The notes under the pieces are model-generated. The model was not told where the DNA came from. It saw only the letters and a list, made by a program, of their open reading frames with translations, and made no database searches. Positions 1 through 8,574 of a stretch of DNA of 13,049 nt are shown here, one piece after another. Within the stretch, counting starts at the first letter, position 1; each line of letters opens with the position of its first letter. Source of the DNA: Thermomicrobiales bacterium. GTDB taxonomy: Bacteria > Chloroflexota > Chloroflexia > Thermomicrobiales > UBA6265. The position numbers were made by a program, and so were the translations under genes. The stretch spans positions 1-13,049 of the forward strand of contig JAICRA010000009.1 of assembly GCA_025937615.1 (NCBI GenBank). The letters are read 5' to 3'.

Positions 1-416
1 ACCGCTTCTACATGCTTCGTTCCGACGACGAACGCCATCGCGTCGGTCCGGGAGTGGGTGAGCGAGACGTCGAAATTGACAAGGCCCAAGTGGGCGGCAC
101 GCTCCGCCGCGCTGCCGTGCAAGATCAACACCGGCTTCCCGCGCCGGTTTGCAAGGACTTCCATCTCACGCCAACGAATACCCCGGATACCGGTGCCAAG
201 CGCCTTGGAAGTTGCCTCTTTCGCGGCAAAACGAGCTGCCAGTTCGGAAATCCGTGAACCGTAACGCTCACGTTCCCGCTCGGTGTAAACACGCCGCAGG
301 AACCGTTCACCGAAATCGGCCAGGGTGCGCCGGATGCGGGCGATTTCGATGGTGTCAATGCCGACGGCCACCGCTCCACATCGCTCCGGATCCAGTTCGG
401 GTTGATAGCGCTGCAA
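1..416 (-). CDS. acpS: Holo-[acyl-carrier-protein] synthase, 3' end cut by window edge
   Basis: AcpS transfers 4'-phosphopantetheine from CoA to the serine of acyl carrier protein, activating it for fatty-acid synthesis. The reading frame gives 138 residues before the left edge. The family motif GIDTIEIARI lies near residues 19-28 (Mg-binding Asp21), and RFAAKEATSKALGTG at 62-76 carries the conserved Glu67. The C-terminal SLTHSRTDAMAFVV shows that nearly the whole domain is present and only a few residues are lost. I chose the TTG at 416 because AGGAGA (421-426) sits just upstream. An in-frame ATG at 482 has no good ribosome site, and a GTG at 371 would give the shortest, most family-like N-terminus. 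It follows tgt on the same strand with a short gap, so it is probably co-transcribed with tatB and tgt. The identity is secure; the start is not. Confidence 0.9.
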   Translation of the reverse strand, partial: MQRYQPELDPERCGAVAVGIDTIEIARIRRTLADFGERFLRRVYTERERERYGSRISELAARFAAKEATSKALGTGIRGIRWREMEVLANRRGKPVLILHGSAAERAAHLGLVNFDVSLTHSRTDAMAFVVGTKHVEA

Positions 417-498
417 TCGTTCTCCTGCCGCTCGGTCAGGATTGTACTCGGCACGCGAAAGATCGCTGGAAAATGCCTGCATTGCCCCAGCGGAAAGG

Positions 499-1758
<1,260 letters not shown>

Positions 1759-2403
1759 TCAGACGCCGTTCCGCTGCGCATACGCTGATGCCGCTCGCCG
1801 GCGGCGCACGCGGCTGATCGGATCGTCCGGGGCCGCTCCATTTGTGGACATTGACGAGCCATTCTTCACGGCCGGGAACTCGACATCGAGATCAAAGAAC
1901 GAGACATCGGCCAGAGGATCGGCTTTCGTGGCGACCGGATGTGTCCCGGCCGCGATTCCATCGAGCTTGCCAACACGTCCGGTCTTCGCTTTCGCGCCGT
2001 TGGCAACATCCTTTGTCGACGACCTGCTCTTGCTCGGAGAAGTCGCCCCCGTCGGATTCGACGCCGTCGCGGCAGCTGTTCCCTTCTTGCCGGCGATACC
2101 CGACGACTTCTTCCCGTCGGCAATGGCCTTGGTCCCGGACTTCTTCAGATCACCGCGCGCGCTCTTACCAATCCCTTCGACTTCTTCCTGGATGCCTTGC
2201 ATCTCGCGTTTGAAGGTCTTCTTAACTTCATCGACCTCGGCGAAAGTCTTTTCGAACTCTCCCGTGAGATCGGAGCTCATGCGCCGGAAGTCACGTACCC
2301 ATCTGCCGACCTGTCCGGCAAGCTCGGGCAGGCGGCTCGGTCCAAAGATGACCAAAGCGACGACCAGGACGATGAACATTTCCTGGTATCCGATGCCGAA
2401 CAT
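1759..2403 (-). CDS. tatB: Sec-independent protein translocase component, TatB-like
   Basis: This is a membrane component of the twin-arginine pathway, which exports folded proteins. The 214-residue protein starts MFGIGYQEMFIVLVVALVIFG: a single N-terminal transmembrane helix (about residues 6-20), the FGPSRLPEL hinge, and then an amphipathic helix through about residue 60. Glu8 in the membrane segment is the position typical of TatB rather than TatA. Beyond about residue 90 the chain becomes a long Lys/Ala/Ser/Gly-rich, probably disordered tail ending RVRRRRAASAYAQRNGV. The start is the ATG at 2403, preceded by AAGGTG (2411-2416). The open frame continues upstream to 3009, but that part is antisense to pth and not credible. 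No tatC or tatA is nearby. TatA versus TatB is decided only on the N-terminal residues. Confidence 0.85.
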   Translation of the reverse strand: MFGIGYQEMFIVLVVALVIFGPSRLPELAGQVGRWVRDFRRMSSDLTGEFEKTFAEVDEVKKTFKREMQGIQEEVEGIGKSARGDLKKSGTKAIADGKKSSGIAGKKGTAAATASNPTGATSPSKSRSSTKDVANGAKAKTGRVGKLDGIAAGTHPVATKADPLADVSFFDLDVEFPAVKNGSSMSTNGAAPDDPISRVRRRRAASAYAQRNGV

Positions 2404-2478
2404 GGGGGTGCACCTTCTCGGAGAGAAATTACTGCTCAGAACATCATGAATGAGCCGACGTGGCAGAATCGCGGCGAA

Positions 2479-2487
2479 AGTATAGCA
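2479..2487 (-). promoter_or_regulatory. Candidate extended -10 promoter for tatB-tgt-acpS
   Basis: On the minus strand the motif TGCTATACT is an extended -10 element (TGn plus TATACT, one mismatch to TATAAT). It lies about 75 nt upstream of the tatB ATG in the divergent gap. No convincing -35 is seen, which is tolerated by extended -10 promoters. It is the best candidate in the 117-nt gap between tatB and pth. The plus strand of the same spot (TATAGC) is a weaker candidate for pth. Confidence 0.4.
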
Positions 2488-2520
2488 CCGGGTTGCGGCC
2501 GGCACGGCCTGAGAGGCGTC

Positions 2521-3126
2521 TTGCTTGTGAAGATTGTGGTGGGGCTGGGGAACCCGGGTCGGGAGTACGCCGCGACGCGGCACAACCTCGGTTTCATGGT
2601 TGTGGACGAGCTTGCCCGGCGTCTCGCCGCCAGTGAACGACGCAATCGGTTTCGGTCCGAGCTTGTCGAAGCTTTTGATGGACAAGAAAAAGTCGTTCTC
2701 CTCAAGCCGCGCACGTACATGAACCTCAGTGGGTCCGCGGCGCGCGAAGCCGTGTATTGGTACAAAGTCCCGATCGACGATCTGCTTGTTGTCGTGGACG
2801 ACATCGACCTTCCCTTCGGCTCGATACGACTCCGCGCCAGGGGTGGCTCCGGGGGTCATAACGGGCTCAAATCGATCATCGCGGAACTCGGATCGGATGG
2901 ATTCTCGAGGATGCGAATCGGGATTGGCCGGGGAACCGGGCATGCCACACGTCAAGTCCTCTCCCGCTTCACCTCTGACGAAGAGCGGGTTCTGCCGGGC
3001 GTGCTCCAAGGAGCAGCCGATTGTGTGCTGGAATGGGAGAGGAACGGCATCATCAACGCGATGAATCGTTGCAACCGCGCTCCCGAATCCGAGAATGGAT
3101 CGTCACCACCGATTGAAGAACGCTAG
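2521..3126 (+). CDS. pth: Peptidyl-tRNA hydrolase
   Basis: Pth cleaves the ester bond of peptidyl-tRNAs dropped by ribosomes, recycling tRNA in the cytoplasm. The protein is 201 residues, normal for the family. It has VVGLGNPGREYAATRHNLGF (the Asn of GNPG and the catalytic His of RHN), KPRTYMNLSG, VVVDDIDLPFG with the conserved Asp, GGSGGHNGLKSI with the substrate-binding Asn, and RIGIGRG. I chose the TTG at 2521 because GAGAGG (2511-2516) is correctly placed and family homology begins at once. The GTG at 2527 is an alternative. The open frame extends upstream to 1939, but that part lies antisense to tatB. It is the first gene of a plus-strand set, with 59 nt between it and the acyl-CoA dehydrogenase gene. 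Confidence 0.95.
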   Translation: MLVKIVVGLGNPGREYAATRHNLGFMVVDELARRLAASERRNRFRSELVEAFDGQEKVVLLKPRTYMNLSGSAAREAVYWYKVPIDDLLVVVDDIDLPFGSIRLRARGGSGGHNGLKSIIAELGSDGFSRMRIGIGRGTGHATRQVLSRFTSDEERVLPGVLQGAADCVLEWERNGIINAMNRCNRAPESENGSSPPIEER

Positions 3127-3185
3127 CGTGTTGTGGCGCCTGTGCCTCTTGGTCGGGGCACGTACAATCGAATTAGCGCACTCGA

Positions 3186-4091
3186 ATGAACGCACGGGAG
3201 AGGCTGGCCCTGGAAACGAGCGAGACGGCATCGAACCCCGAGCCCGCCGCGATCGAGCGGGTGATTGTCGTGGGTGCGGGAACGATGGGTAGCGGCATCG
3301 CCCAGGTGATAGCCCAGGCCGGCATCCCGACGACTCTGACGGATGCCGACATGGCGAGCCTGGAGCGGGGCTACGAGGGGGTTGCGTCGAGGTGGCAGCG
3401 ACTGGTCGAGACTGGGCGACGCACTCAAGATGACGTCGCCAGTTTTCGCGCCAACCTCAGTCTTGGAACGGTCGCGGAGGCGGCTAACGCGAATCTCGTC
3501 ATCGAAGCGATTGTCGAAAAGCCGGCGGCCAAATCTGCGCTGTTCGAGGAACTGGCGATGGTCTCGCCGACACAGACGATCTTTGCCTCGAACACATCTT
3601 CCATCTCGATCTCGACTCTCGGCCGTGCCTCGGGAAGACCGGATCGCTTCCTCGGACTCCATTTCTTCAACCCGGTGCCAGTGCTTCCACTCGTGGAAAT
3701 CGTTCGAGGGCTCGAGACATCTGAATGCACGCTTGCCACGTCGGTGAAGTTCGTCGAAGCGATCGGGAAGACCCCGATCGTGGTCGGCGACTCGCCCGGA
3801 TTCGTCGCTAATCGCATCCTCTTGCCGATGATCAACGAGGCGATCTTCGCTCTTCAGGACGGAGTCGCTCCCGCGGCGGCGATCGATGAGGTAATGAAGC
3901 TCGGCATGTCACATCCGATGGGTCCGCTGGCCTTAGCGGACCTGATCGGTCTCGATATTTGTCTCGACATCCTGGAGACGATGCACCGCGATTTCGGGGA
4001 TGACAAGTACCGTCCGGCTCCGATACTCCGGCGCATGGTCGGCGCCGGGAAGCTTGGCCGCAAAGCCGGACAAGGATTCTTTGAGTACTGA
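3186..4091 (+). CDS. hbd: 3-hydroxybutyryl-CoA (3-hydroxyacyl-CoA) dehydrogenase
   Basis: This NAD(P)-dependent enzyme interconverts (S)-3-hydroxyacyl-CoA and 3-ketoacyl-CoA. The 301-residue chain has a Rossmann fold opened by [11 protein letters not shown] (residues 30-40) and an acidic LTDAD at the end of the second strand. NTSSISIS follows at 136-143, then the catalytic His159 in GLHFFNPVP and Glu171 in [16 protein letters not shown] (202-212) and the C-terminal [19 protein letters not shown] are typical of stand-alone butyrate/PHB-type dehydrogenases. About 22 N-terminal residues precede the fold. The ATG at 3186 has no visible ribosome site. TACAAT at 3163-3168 could be a -10 element giving a very short or leaderless transcript, though its -35 is poor. 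Only 2 nt separate the gene from the mutase subunit gene that follows, so the two are surely co-transcribed. Confidence 0.92.
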   Translation: MNARERLALETSETASNPEPAAIERVIVVGAGTMGSGIAQVIAQAGIPTTLTDADMASLERGYEGVASRWQRLVETGRRTQDDVASFRANLSLGTVAEAANANLVIEAIVEKPAAKSALFEELAMVSPTQTIFASNTSSISISTLGRASGRPDRFLGLHFFNPVPVLPLVEIVRGLETSECTLATSVKFVEAIGKTPIVVGDSPGFVANRILLPMINEAIFALQDGVAPAAAIDEVMKLGMSHPMGPLALADLIGLDICLDILETMHRDFGDDKYRPAPILRRMVGAGKLGRKAGQGFFEY

Positions 4092-4093
4092 GC

Positions 4094-4564
4094 ATGGCGG
4101 CTGACCAACAAACGGCAGGAGATGAACCGACTGGAGCTGAATCTCGTGACGACCAGGATGCGCCGATCCGCATCCTAATCGCCAAACCTGGTCTCGATGG
4201 TCACGATCGTGGAGCGAAAGTGCTGGTGCGCGCACTCCGCGACGCGGGCTTTGAGGTCATCTACACGGGGCTGTTTCAAACCCCGGAGATGATCGCCTCT
4301 GCGGCCCTGCAGGAGGACGTTCAAGTCATCGGCCTCAGCATTCTCTCAGGGGCGCACATGGAACTCTTTCCCCGCATCATGGAGGCGTTGCGGGAACGCA
4401 GATTGGATGATGTTCTCGTCGTCGCCGGCGGCACGATCCCCAAGGCCGACATTCCGCGGATCAAGGCGCTGGGTGTGGCAGAAGTCTTCGGGCCCGGGAC
4501 CCGATTGGCGACGATCGTGGACTTCATTCAAGCCAACGCGCCACGGCCGTCGCCGCTGTGGTGA
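4094..4564 (+). CDS. B12-binding small subunit of an acyl-CoA mutase (methylmalonyl-CoA mutase type)
   Basis: This stand-alone cobalamin-binding domain belongs to the carbon-skeleton mutases that isomerise acyl-CoAs using adenosylcobalamin. The 156-residue protein has a poorly conserved, acidic N-terminal stretch of about 24 residues. Then comes the Rossmann-like B12 fold: [15 protein letters not shown] carries the DxHxxG signature with His37 as cobalt ligand, followed by LSILSGAH (81-88), VVAGGTIP (109-116) and VFGPGT. Its length matches separately encoded small subunits rather than a full mutase, and the large catalytic subunit is not in the window. It sits 2 nt after the dehydrogenase gene and overlaps the chaperone meaB, an arrangement that supports a working mutase system. 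Substrate could be methylmalonyl-, isobutyryl-, ethylmalonyl- or 2-hydroxyisobutyryl-CoA; this subunit alone does not tell. Confidence 0.93.
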   Translation: MAADQQTAGDEPTGAESRDDQDAPIRILIAKPGLDGHDRGAKVLVRALRDAGFEVIYTGLFQTPEMIASAALQEDVQVIGLSILSGAHMELFPRIMEALRERRLDDVLVVAGGTIPKADIPRIKALGVAEVFGPGTRLATIVDFIQANAPRPSPLW

Positions 4565-5535
4565 GCGCCGACGATGTCCTCCTTCGCCTTCAGGGGCCGG
4601 ACAGACGGGCATTGCCGCGCCTGGCGAGCCTGGTCGAAAACGAAGACCCGAGTGGTCTCGAGGCGCTGGATGCTCTTTTTCCATTGACCGGGCGGGCTCA
4701 CGTGATTGGTGTCACAGGGCCACCCGGAGCCGGCAAGAGCACTCTCGTGGCCGCACTCCTCGGCTGCATTCGCGCGGCTGGTCGCCGGGTGGCGGTGATT
4801 GCCGTCGACCCGTCAAGCCCAATTTCCGGTGGCGCGGTCCTGGGTGATCGCATTCGCATGATGGATCGCTATGCGGACGACGAGGTCTTCGTCCGAAGCA
4901 TGGCGAGTCGTGGTCGCCAAGGCGGGATCGCGTGGTCCACCGCCAGCCTCGTCCACGTCCTAGATGCAGTTGGCTACCCGGTGATACTCATCGAGACCGT
5001 GGGCACAGGGCAGGATGGTACTGATATCTCGTCACTTGCCGACACTGTCGTGGTAGTCGAGGCACCCGGGCTCGGCGACGGAGTCCAGGCAATCAAGTCC
5101 GGTCTGCTCGAGGTCGGCGATATCGTCGTCGTCAACAAGGCAGACCAGCCCGGAGCCGAGGACGCGCAACGGATCCTGCGGGCATCATTCGAGCTTGGGC
5201 ACCCGAGTCAGGGTCGAACTGTGCCAGTTCTGCCGACGGTAAGTATCACCGGCTCCGGTATATCGGAACTACTCGCCGCGATTGACGAACACGATGCGTG
5301 GCTCTCGGAAAGCGGCCAGCGAAGCGTGCGACGGGAACGGGCCGCGCGGGCGGAAGTGCTATCCGGCTTGCGAGCCGCGCTCGACCGCCGCCTGGAGTCC
5401 GGGACCGCTCGGTCGGCCGAACTGGCTGCGCTTATCGCCATGGTAGCGCGCCGCGAACTGAGTCCCCGGCGTGCCGTGGACGCGCTGATTGGTGCGCTAG
5501 ATTCGTCGGCCAGCGACGGCCCGATTGGCGATTAG
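4558..5535 (+). CDS. meaB: MeaB/ArgK-type GTPase, acyl-CoA mutase chaperone
   Basis: MeaB is a G3E-family P-loop GTPase that gates loading of adenosylcobalamin into acyl-CoA mutases and protects or repairs them. The 325-residue protein has the Walker [13 protein letters not shown] (51-62), [18 protein letters not shown] (84-101), ETVGTGQDG (146-154) and the guanine-specificity NKAD (193-196). The C-terminal helices are those used for dimerisation. Start is GTG at 4558, or GTG at 4561, which would give the classic 4-nt GTGA overlap with the stop of the preceding gene. Both imply translational coupling, and no ribosome site is seen. Its last 39 nt overlap the 3' end of larB on the opposite strand. 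The old name LAO/AO transport ATPase (ArgK) should not be taken as function. Confidence 0.93.
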   Translation: MVSADDVLLRLQGPDRRALPRLASLVENEDPSGLEALDALFPLTGRAHVIGVTGPPGAGKSTLVAALLGCIRAAGRRVAVIAVDPSSPISGGAVLGDRIRMMDRYADDEVFVRSMASRGRQGGIAWSTASLVHVLDAVGYPVILIETVGTGQDGTDISSLADTVVVVEAPGLGDGVQAIKSGLLEVGDIVVVNKADQPGAEDAQRILRASFELGHPSQGRTVPVLPTVSITGSGISELLAAIDEHDAWLSESGQRSVRRERAARAEVLSGLRAALDRRLESGTARSAELAALIAMVARRELSPRRAVDALIGALDSSASDGPIGD

Positions 5536-6276
5536 TGCCGCAGTCGTGCCCGCACCGATCCCATTATCAATATTGACTACGACAAGACCCGGCGCACACG
5601 ACTGAAGCATCGTCGTCAGTGCCCCCACACCGCCAGCGCCAAGGCCGTAACCCACGGAGGTCGGCAAGCCGATGACCGGGATGTCGACAAGCCCTGCCAC
5701 GACCGAGGGCAGCGCGCCGTCCATGCCGGCCGCGACGACGATCACGTCAGTTCGTGCTGTGGCGAACCGCTCTAACGGAGCGACCAACCGATGCAAGCCG
5801 GCGACACCTACATCCCACGCCTCCAGCACGGTCGCGCCCATTTCCGCGGCGGCAAGCGATGCCTCGGCTGCGACCGGTATGTCGGAGGTGCCAGCAGTCA
5901 ATATTCCAACGACGCCGCCGCGCACGGGGCGCTCAGCTGATGGCCGAGACGCGACAAGCGCCCTTGCCACTGGATGTGGCTCGACACAGATCGCTGGTTC
6001 AAGCGCACTCTGTATTGCTCCGATGTCCTCCGGTCGTATCCGGCTGGCCAGTGCCCGGCCATTTGCCTCGACGAGCTGCCGCAAGGCCTCGATGACTTCC
6101 ACACTGGTCTTGCTGCCGGCAAAGACGACTTCGGGAATCCCGGAGCGGCGCATTCGATTGGCGTCGACGCGAACAGACAGCTGGTCTTCTGCGTTCGACC
6201 CGAGATCTTCCCTCTTGGCGCGGTTAAGTGCTTCGCGAAGATCGACAAACGGCGACTGCTGTGGAGGCTCGCTCAT
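5497..6276 (-). CDS. larB: LarB-type pyridinium-3,5-biscarboxylate mononucleotide synthase (NCAIR mutase-like)
   Basis: LarB carboxylates and hydrolyses nicotinate adenine dinucleotide, the first step toward the nickel-pincer cofactor of lactate racemase and relatives. The 259-residue protein matches the family: a variable N-terminal half, then the PurE-like domain with GILTAGTSDIPVAAEA (124-139), WDVGVAGLHRL, VVAAGMDGALPSVVAGL and PTSVGYG. SCAPG with Cys227 matches the conserved reactive cysteine, and the domain ends VVNIDNGIGAG. The start ATG overlaps the tlyA stop by 4 nt (ATGA), so it is translated with tlyA as the last gene of the yebC operon. Its 3' end overlaps meaB by 39 nt. The partners LarC and LarE and a racemase are absent from the window, so the role in this organism is open. 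Confidence 0.92.
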   Translation of the reverse strand: MSEPPQQSPFVDLREALNRAKREDLGSNAEDQLSVRVDANRMRRSGIPEVVFAGSKTSVEVIEALRQLVEANGRALASRIRPEDIGAIQSALEPAICVEPHPVARALVASRPSAERPVRGGVVGILTAGTSDIPVAAEASLAAAEMGATVLEAWDVGVAGLHRLVAPLERFATARTDVIVVAAGMDGALPSVVAGLVDIPVIGLPTSVGYGLGAGGVGALTTMLQSCAPGLVVVNIDNGIGAGTTAALIANRAVAGRRI

Positions 6277-7097
6277 TCTCCCGGCGCCTCCGCCAATGCG
6301 CGCTCGATCGCCTCACTCATCGGCACCGAGGATGTACCCGGAGCCAGCACCGCGAGGAACTCGATGTTCCCGGCTGGACCTCGCAGCGGCGAAGCTGTCA
6401 GCCCGGCAATTCCTAGTCCGAGCTCGTCCGCGGTTCGAAAGAGGTTTTGCAGAACGCGACGGTGTGTGGCTGGTTCGCGCACAACGCCTCCTCTTCCCAC
6501 CTCGGCGCGCCCCGCCTCGAACTGCGGTTTGACCAGAGCGACGATTTGACCGTTGTCGTTCAGGAGGTTCCGGGCGGCAGGTAACACGAGCCCGAGGCCG
6601 ATAAACGAGACATCGATAGTCACCATATCGATGCGCTCCGGCAGCGACTCGAGATGACGGACGTTCGTCCGCTCGATGACGATAACGCGGGGATCGGATC
6701 GCAACCGAGTCGCGAGCTGCCCGTACCCGACGTCGATCGCATAGACTCGCGCCGCTCCATGTTGCAATAGACAGTCGGTGAACCCGCCTGTGCTCGCGCC
6801 GAAGTCGGCGGCGACGCGGTCGCGTACCGCGATTTGAAACTCGGACAACGCATGCTCAAGCTTCTCACCGCCACGGCTCACGTACTTTGGCGGCGCCTTG
6901 AGCGTAACGTCATCGCCGCTGTGGATAGTGACTCCGGCTCGCGTGACGGTCACCCCATTGACCAGCACATCGGCGGCCATGATCAATGCGCGAGCCCGCG
7001 AACGGTTCTCTGCGAGGCCGCGCGCGACCAGCGCTTCATCCAGGCGTCGCCGCGCGCGCACCTCGACCGACCGGTCGTTGACTGGCCTATGCGCCAA
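6273..7097 (-). CDS. tlyA: TlyA-family rRNA 2'-O-methyltransferase (S4 plus FtsJ domains)
   Basis: TlyA-type enzymes use S-adenosylmethionine to 2'-O-methylate ribosomal RNA (16S C1409 and/or 23S C1920 in mycobacteria). The 274-residue protein starts with an RNA-binding S4 domain (about 16-65, with RRLDEALVARGL and ADVLVNG) and the linker KYVSRGGEKLEHAL. The FtsJ-like fold follows: the SAM-binding ADFGASTGGFTDCLLQ (97-112), IDVGYGQL, ERTNVR, IDVSFIGL, and ALVKPQFEAGR with the conserved Lys190. The TTG start at 7097 overlaps the end of ruvC by 11 nt and has no clear ribosome site; a GTG 36 nt further in is possible. The stop overlaps larB. Some homologues are reported as hemolysins, but the sequence supports the methyltransferase. 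Confidence 0.93.
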   Translation of the reverse strand: MAHRPVNDRSVEVRARRRLDEALVARGLAENRSRARALIMAADVLVNGVTVTRAGVTIHSGDDVTLKAPPKYVSRGGEKLEHALSEFQIAVRDRVAADFGASTGGFTDCLLQHGAARVYAIDVGYGQLATRLRSDPRVIVIERTNVRHLESLPERIDMVTIDVSFIGLGLVLPAARNLLNDNGQIVALVKPQFEAGRAEVGRGGVVREPATHRRVLQNLFRTADELGLGIAGLTASPLRGPAGNIEFLAVLAPGTSSVPMSEAIERALAEAPGE

Positions 7098-7575
7098 GGC
7101 GGGACCGGAACGGCGCGGTCTGGACGTGGCAGATGGCGATTGCTAGTGCATCCGCGGCATCATCGGGATGCGGGGCATTCGCTAAGCCCAGGATCAATCG
7201 GACCATCTCCTGTATTTGGGCCTTGTCGGCCTTCCCATAGCCAACCACGGCCTGCTTGACTTCGGATGGAGCGTATTCCGCGACAGGGATGTCGCGCTGC
7301 GCTGCGGCCAGCAGGACCGTGCCCCGCGCCTGGCCAACCGTCATGGCCGTCGTGACATTCTGAGCAAAAAATAGCCTCTCGACCGCCACCGCGCTCGGGC
7401 GGTGGCGGTCGATCAATTCACCGACCGCCGAGTAAATCGTGAGTAGGCGCTGCGCCATTGGCTCGTCGGGGTCGGTCACGATGACGCCGTAATCGATCGC
7501 CTTTGGATCCGGTTCGCTCTCGATCACTCCGTAGCCGAGGCGGGCCGTGCCCGGGTCGAACCCGATCGCGATCAC
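7087..7575 (-). CDS. ruvC: Holliday junction endonuclease RuvC
   Basis: RuvC resolves Holliday junctions during recombination, acting as a dimer with RuvAB. At 162 residues it has normal length. The RNase H-like acidic residues are all present: Asp7 in FDPGTARLGYG, Glu66 in VERLFFAQN, and the pair Asp139/Asp142 in PHPDDAADALAIAICH. TAMTVGQARG and EVKQAVVGYGKADK are further family motifs. The GTG start at 7575 has a good GGGGAGG ribosome site (7581-7587). It begins 17 nt after the yebC stop and overlaps tlyA. ruvA and ruvB, often next to ruvC, are not here. Confidence 0.96.
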   Translation of the reverse strand: MIAIGFDPGTARLGYGVIESEPDPKAIDYGVIVTDPDEPMAQRLLTIYSAVGELIDRHRPSAVAVERLFFAQNVTTAMTVGQARGTVLLAAAQRDIPVAEYAPSEVKQAVVGYGKADKAQIQEMVRLILGLANAPHPDDAADALAIAICHVQTAPFRSRLGA

Positions 7576-7592
7576 GCTCGCCTCCCCACTCG

Positions 7593-8339
7593 CTACATGG
7601 CCGCGGCCAGCACCTCGTCGTCGACGTCGACATTTGTGAAGACCTCTTGCACATCGTCGAGGTCCTCCAACTTTTCGACGAGCCGGATCAACTTGACTGC
7701 GGCATCCGGTTCAGGCGCTACCAGTGCCTTCGGACGCATCGTCAATTGCGCGTCCTCAACCACGTAGCCCTCGGCGATAAGGGCCTCACGAGTCCGGTGC
7801 AGGTCGGTCGGGTCGGTATAGACGACCAGAGTGCCATCTTCCGTTTCGACGTCGCTGGCTCCGGCATCGATGGCGACGAGCGCAATTTCATCTGGATCAT
7901 TCGAACCGATGGGCACCTCGATCACGCCCATCTGGTCGAACATCCAACCGACGCTGCCATTCTCACCCAGCGTTCCACCGGCTCGTGTAAGTACTGCCCG
8001 CACTTCGCCGACGGTTCGATTCTTGTTGTCAGTTTGAACCTGGATCATCAGCGCCCCGCCCCCGGGTCCATAACCTTCGTAAAATATCTCTTCGTACTGG
8101 TCGGCCGATCCAGAACCGACGGCGCGCTGAATCGCGCGCTCGATGTTGTCCTTCGGCATGTTGGCTGCCTTGGCCCGGTCGACCGCTAGACGGAGACGGG
8201 TGTTGGCATCAGGATCGGGCAAGCCTTGGCGGGCGGCGATCGTGATTTCTCGTGCCAACTTGGTGAAAAGCTGGCCGCGTTTCGCGTCCGCCGCGCCTTT
8301 CTGCCGCTTGATGGTCGACCACTTGGAATGCCCGGACAT
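7593..8339 (-). CDS. yebC: YebC/PmpR family protein (TACO1 family)
   Basis: This conserved protein was first described as a transcriptional regulator, including of genes near ruvC. More recent work links the family to relief of ribosome stalling on proline-rich sequences. The 248-residue chain opens with the invariant MSGHSKWSTIKRQKGAADAKRG and continues KLAREITIAARQG, NMPKDNIERAIQRAVG and YEGYGPGGGALMIQ. It then has NKNRTVGEVR, GTLGENGSVGWMF and a C-terminal EKLEDLDDVQEVFTNVD, all family landmarks. The ATG at 8339 has a strong AAGGAG site 7 nt upstream (8347-8352), so the open frame reaching 8408 is not used. It leads the operon yebC-ruvC-tlyA-larB. The yebC-ruvC adjacency is common in bacteria. 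Confidence 0.96.
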   Translation of the reverse strand: MSGHSKWSTIKRQKGAADAKRGQLFTKLAREITIAARQGLPDPDANTRLRLAVDRAKAANMPKDNIERAIQRAVGSGSADQYEEIFYEGYGPGGGALMIQVQTDNKNRTVGEVRAVLTRAGGTLGENGSVGWMFDQMGVIEVPIGSNDPDEIALVAIDAGASDVETEDGTLVVYTDPTDLHRTREALIAEGYVVEDAQLTMRPKALVAPEPDAAVKLIRLVEKLEDLDDVQEVFTNVDVDDEVLAAAM

Positions 8340-8385
8340 GGTGCCGCTCCTTGGCCCTAGAGCTCTCGTGTCATCGTAACGGATC

Positions 8386-8391
8386 AGTATA
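8386..8391 (-). promoter_or_regulatory. Candidate -10 element for the yebC operon
   Basis: TATACT on the minus strand (one mismatch to TATAAT) lies about 47 nt upstream of the yebC start. The hexamer 17 nt further upstream (CAGATC) does not resemble a -35. It is the only good -10 between the start of yebC and the rpoD leader promoter, so it is offered as a candidate only. Confidence 0.35.
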
Positions 8392-8437
8392 GCCAGCTCC
8401 TTGCTCATGATCTGCGGCCGATTTCTCGGTAACCCGC

Positions 8438-8466
8438 TTGAAATATGGGCAAAGCTCCGCTAGACT
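8438..8466 (+). promoter_or_regulatory. Sigma-70 type promoter upstream of the rpoD leader
   Basis: TTGAAA (8438-8443, one mismatch to TTGACA) is separated by exactly 17 nt from TAGACT (8461-8466, two mismatches to TATAAT). The start of transcription would be near 8471-8474. It points toward rpoD, but a terminator lies between it and the rpoD start codon. The spacing makes this one of the two best promoters in the window. Confidence 0.65.
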
Positions 8467-8528
8467 GCGCGTATACACGAGGCCATCAGCAGGATTCGCC
8501 CGCGCAAGTGCCGCGGAGTGAGCGGACA

Positions 8529-8570
8529 ATGCCAGCCCGCACTGGTCGCCACCCACCCATAGCCCGTTAG
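8529..8570 (+). CDS. Possible 13-residue leader peptide before the rpoD terminator
   Basis: An ATG opens [13 protein letters not shown] and stops at TAG, 4 nt before the terminator stem begins. GGAG lies about 10 nt upstream of the ATG. An in-frame GTG at 8508 would lengthen it to 20 residues. Three Arg and three Pro codons are clustered, as in leader peptides whose translation controls a terminator. So short an ORF can occur by chance; position inside the promoter-terminator interval is the main support. Confidence 0.3.
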   Translation: MPARTGRHPPIAR

Positions 8571-8574
8571 CGCC

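Noticed and set aside
125..454. Minus-strand 109-codon open frame at the left end
   Set aside because: It is in a different frame from acpS; the acpS frame carries the VGID and RFAAKEA motifs.
1939..2520. Open frame extending pth upstream on the plus strand
   Set aside because: It lies antisense to tatB and carries no recognisable domain. Pth homology begins right at the TTG at 2521.
2404..3009. Open frame extending tatB upstream on the minus strand for about 200 more codons
   Set aside because: It is antisense to pth, has no Tat similarity, and the ATG at 2403 has a proper ribosome site and a family-typical N-terminus.
5672..6532. Long plus-strand open frame opposite larB and tlyA
   Set aside because: Its composition is Ser/Thr/Arg/Ala-rich, as expected for an antisense shadow of GC-rich genes. 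The minus-strand genes have full family motifs.
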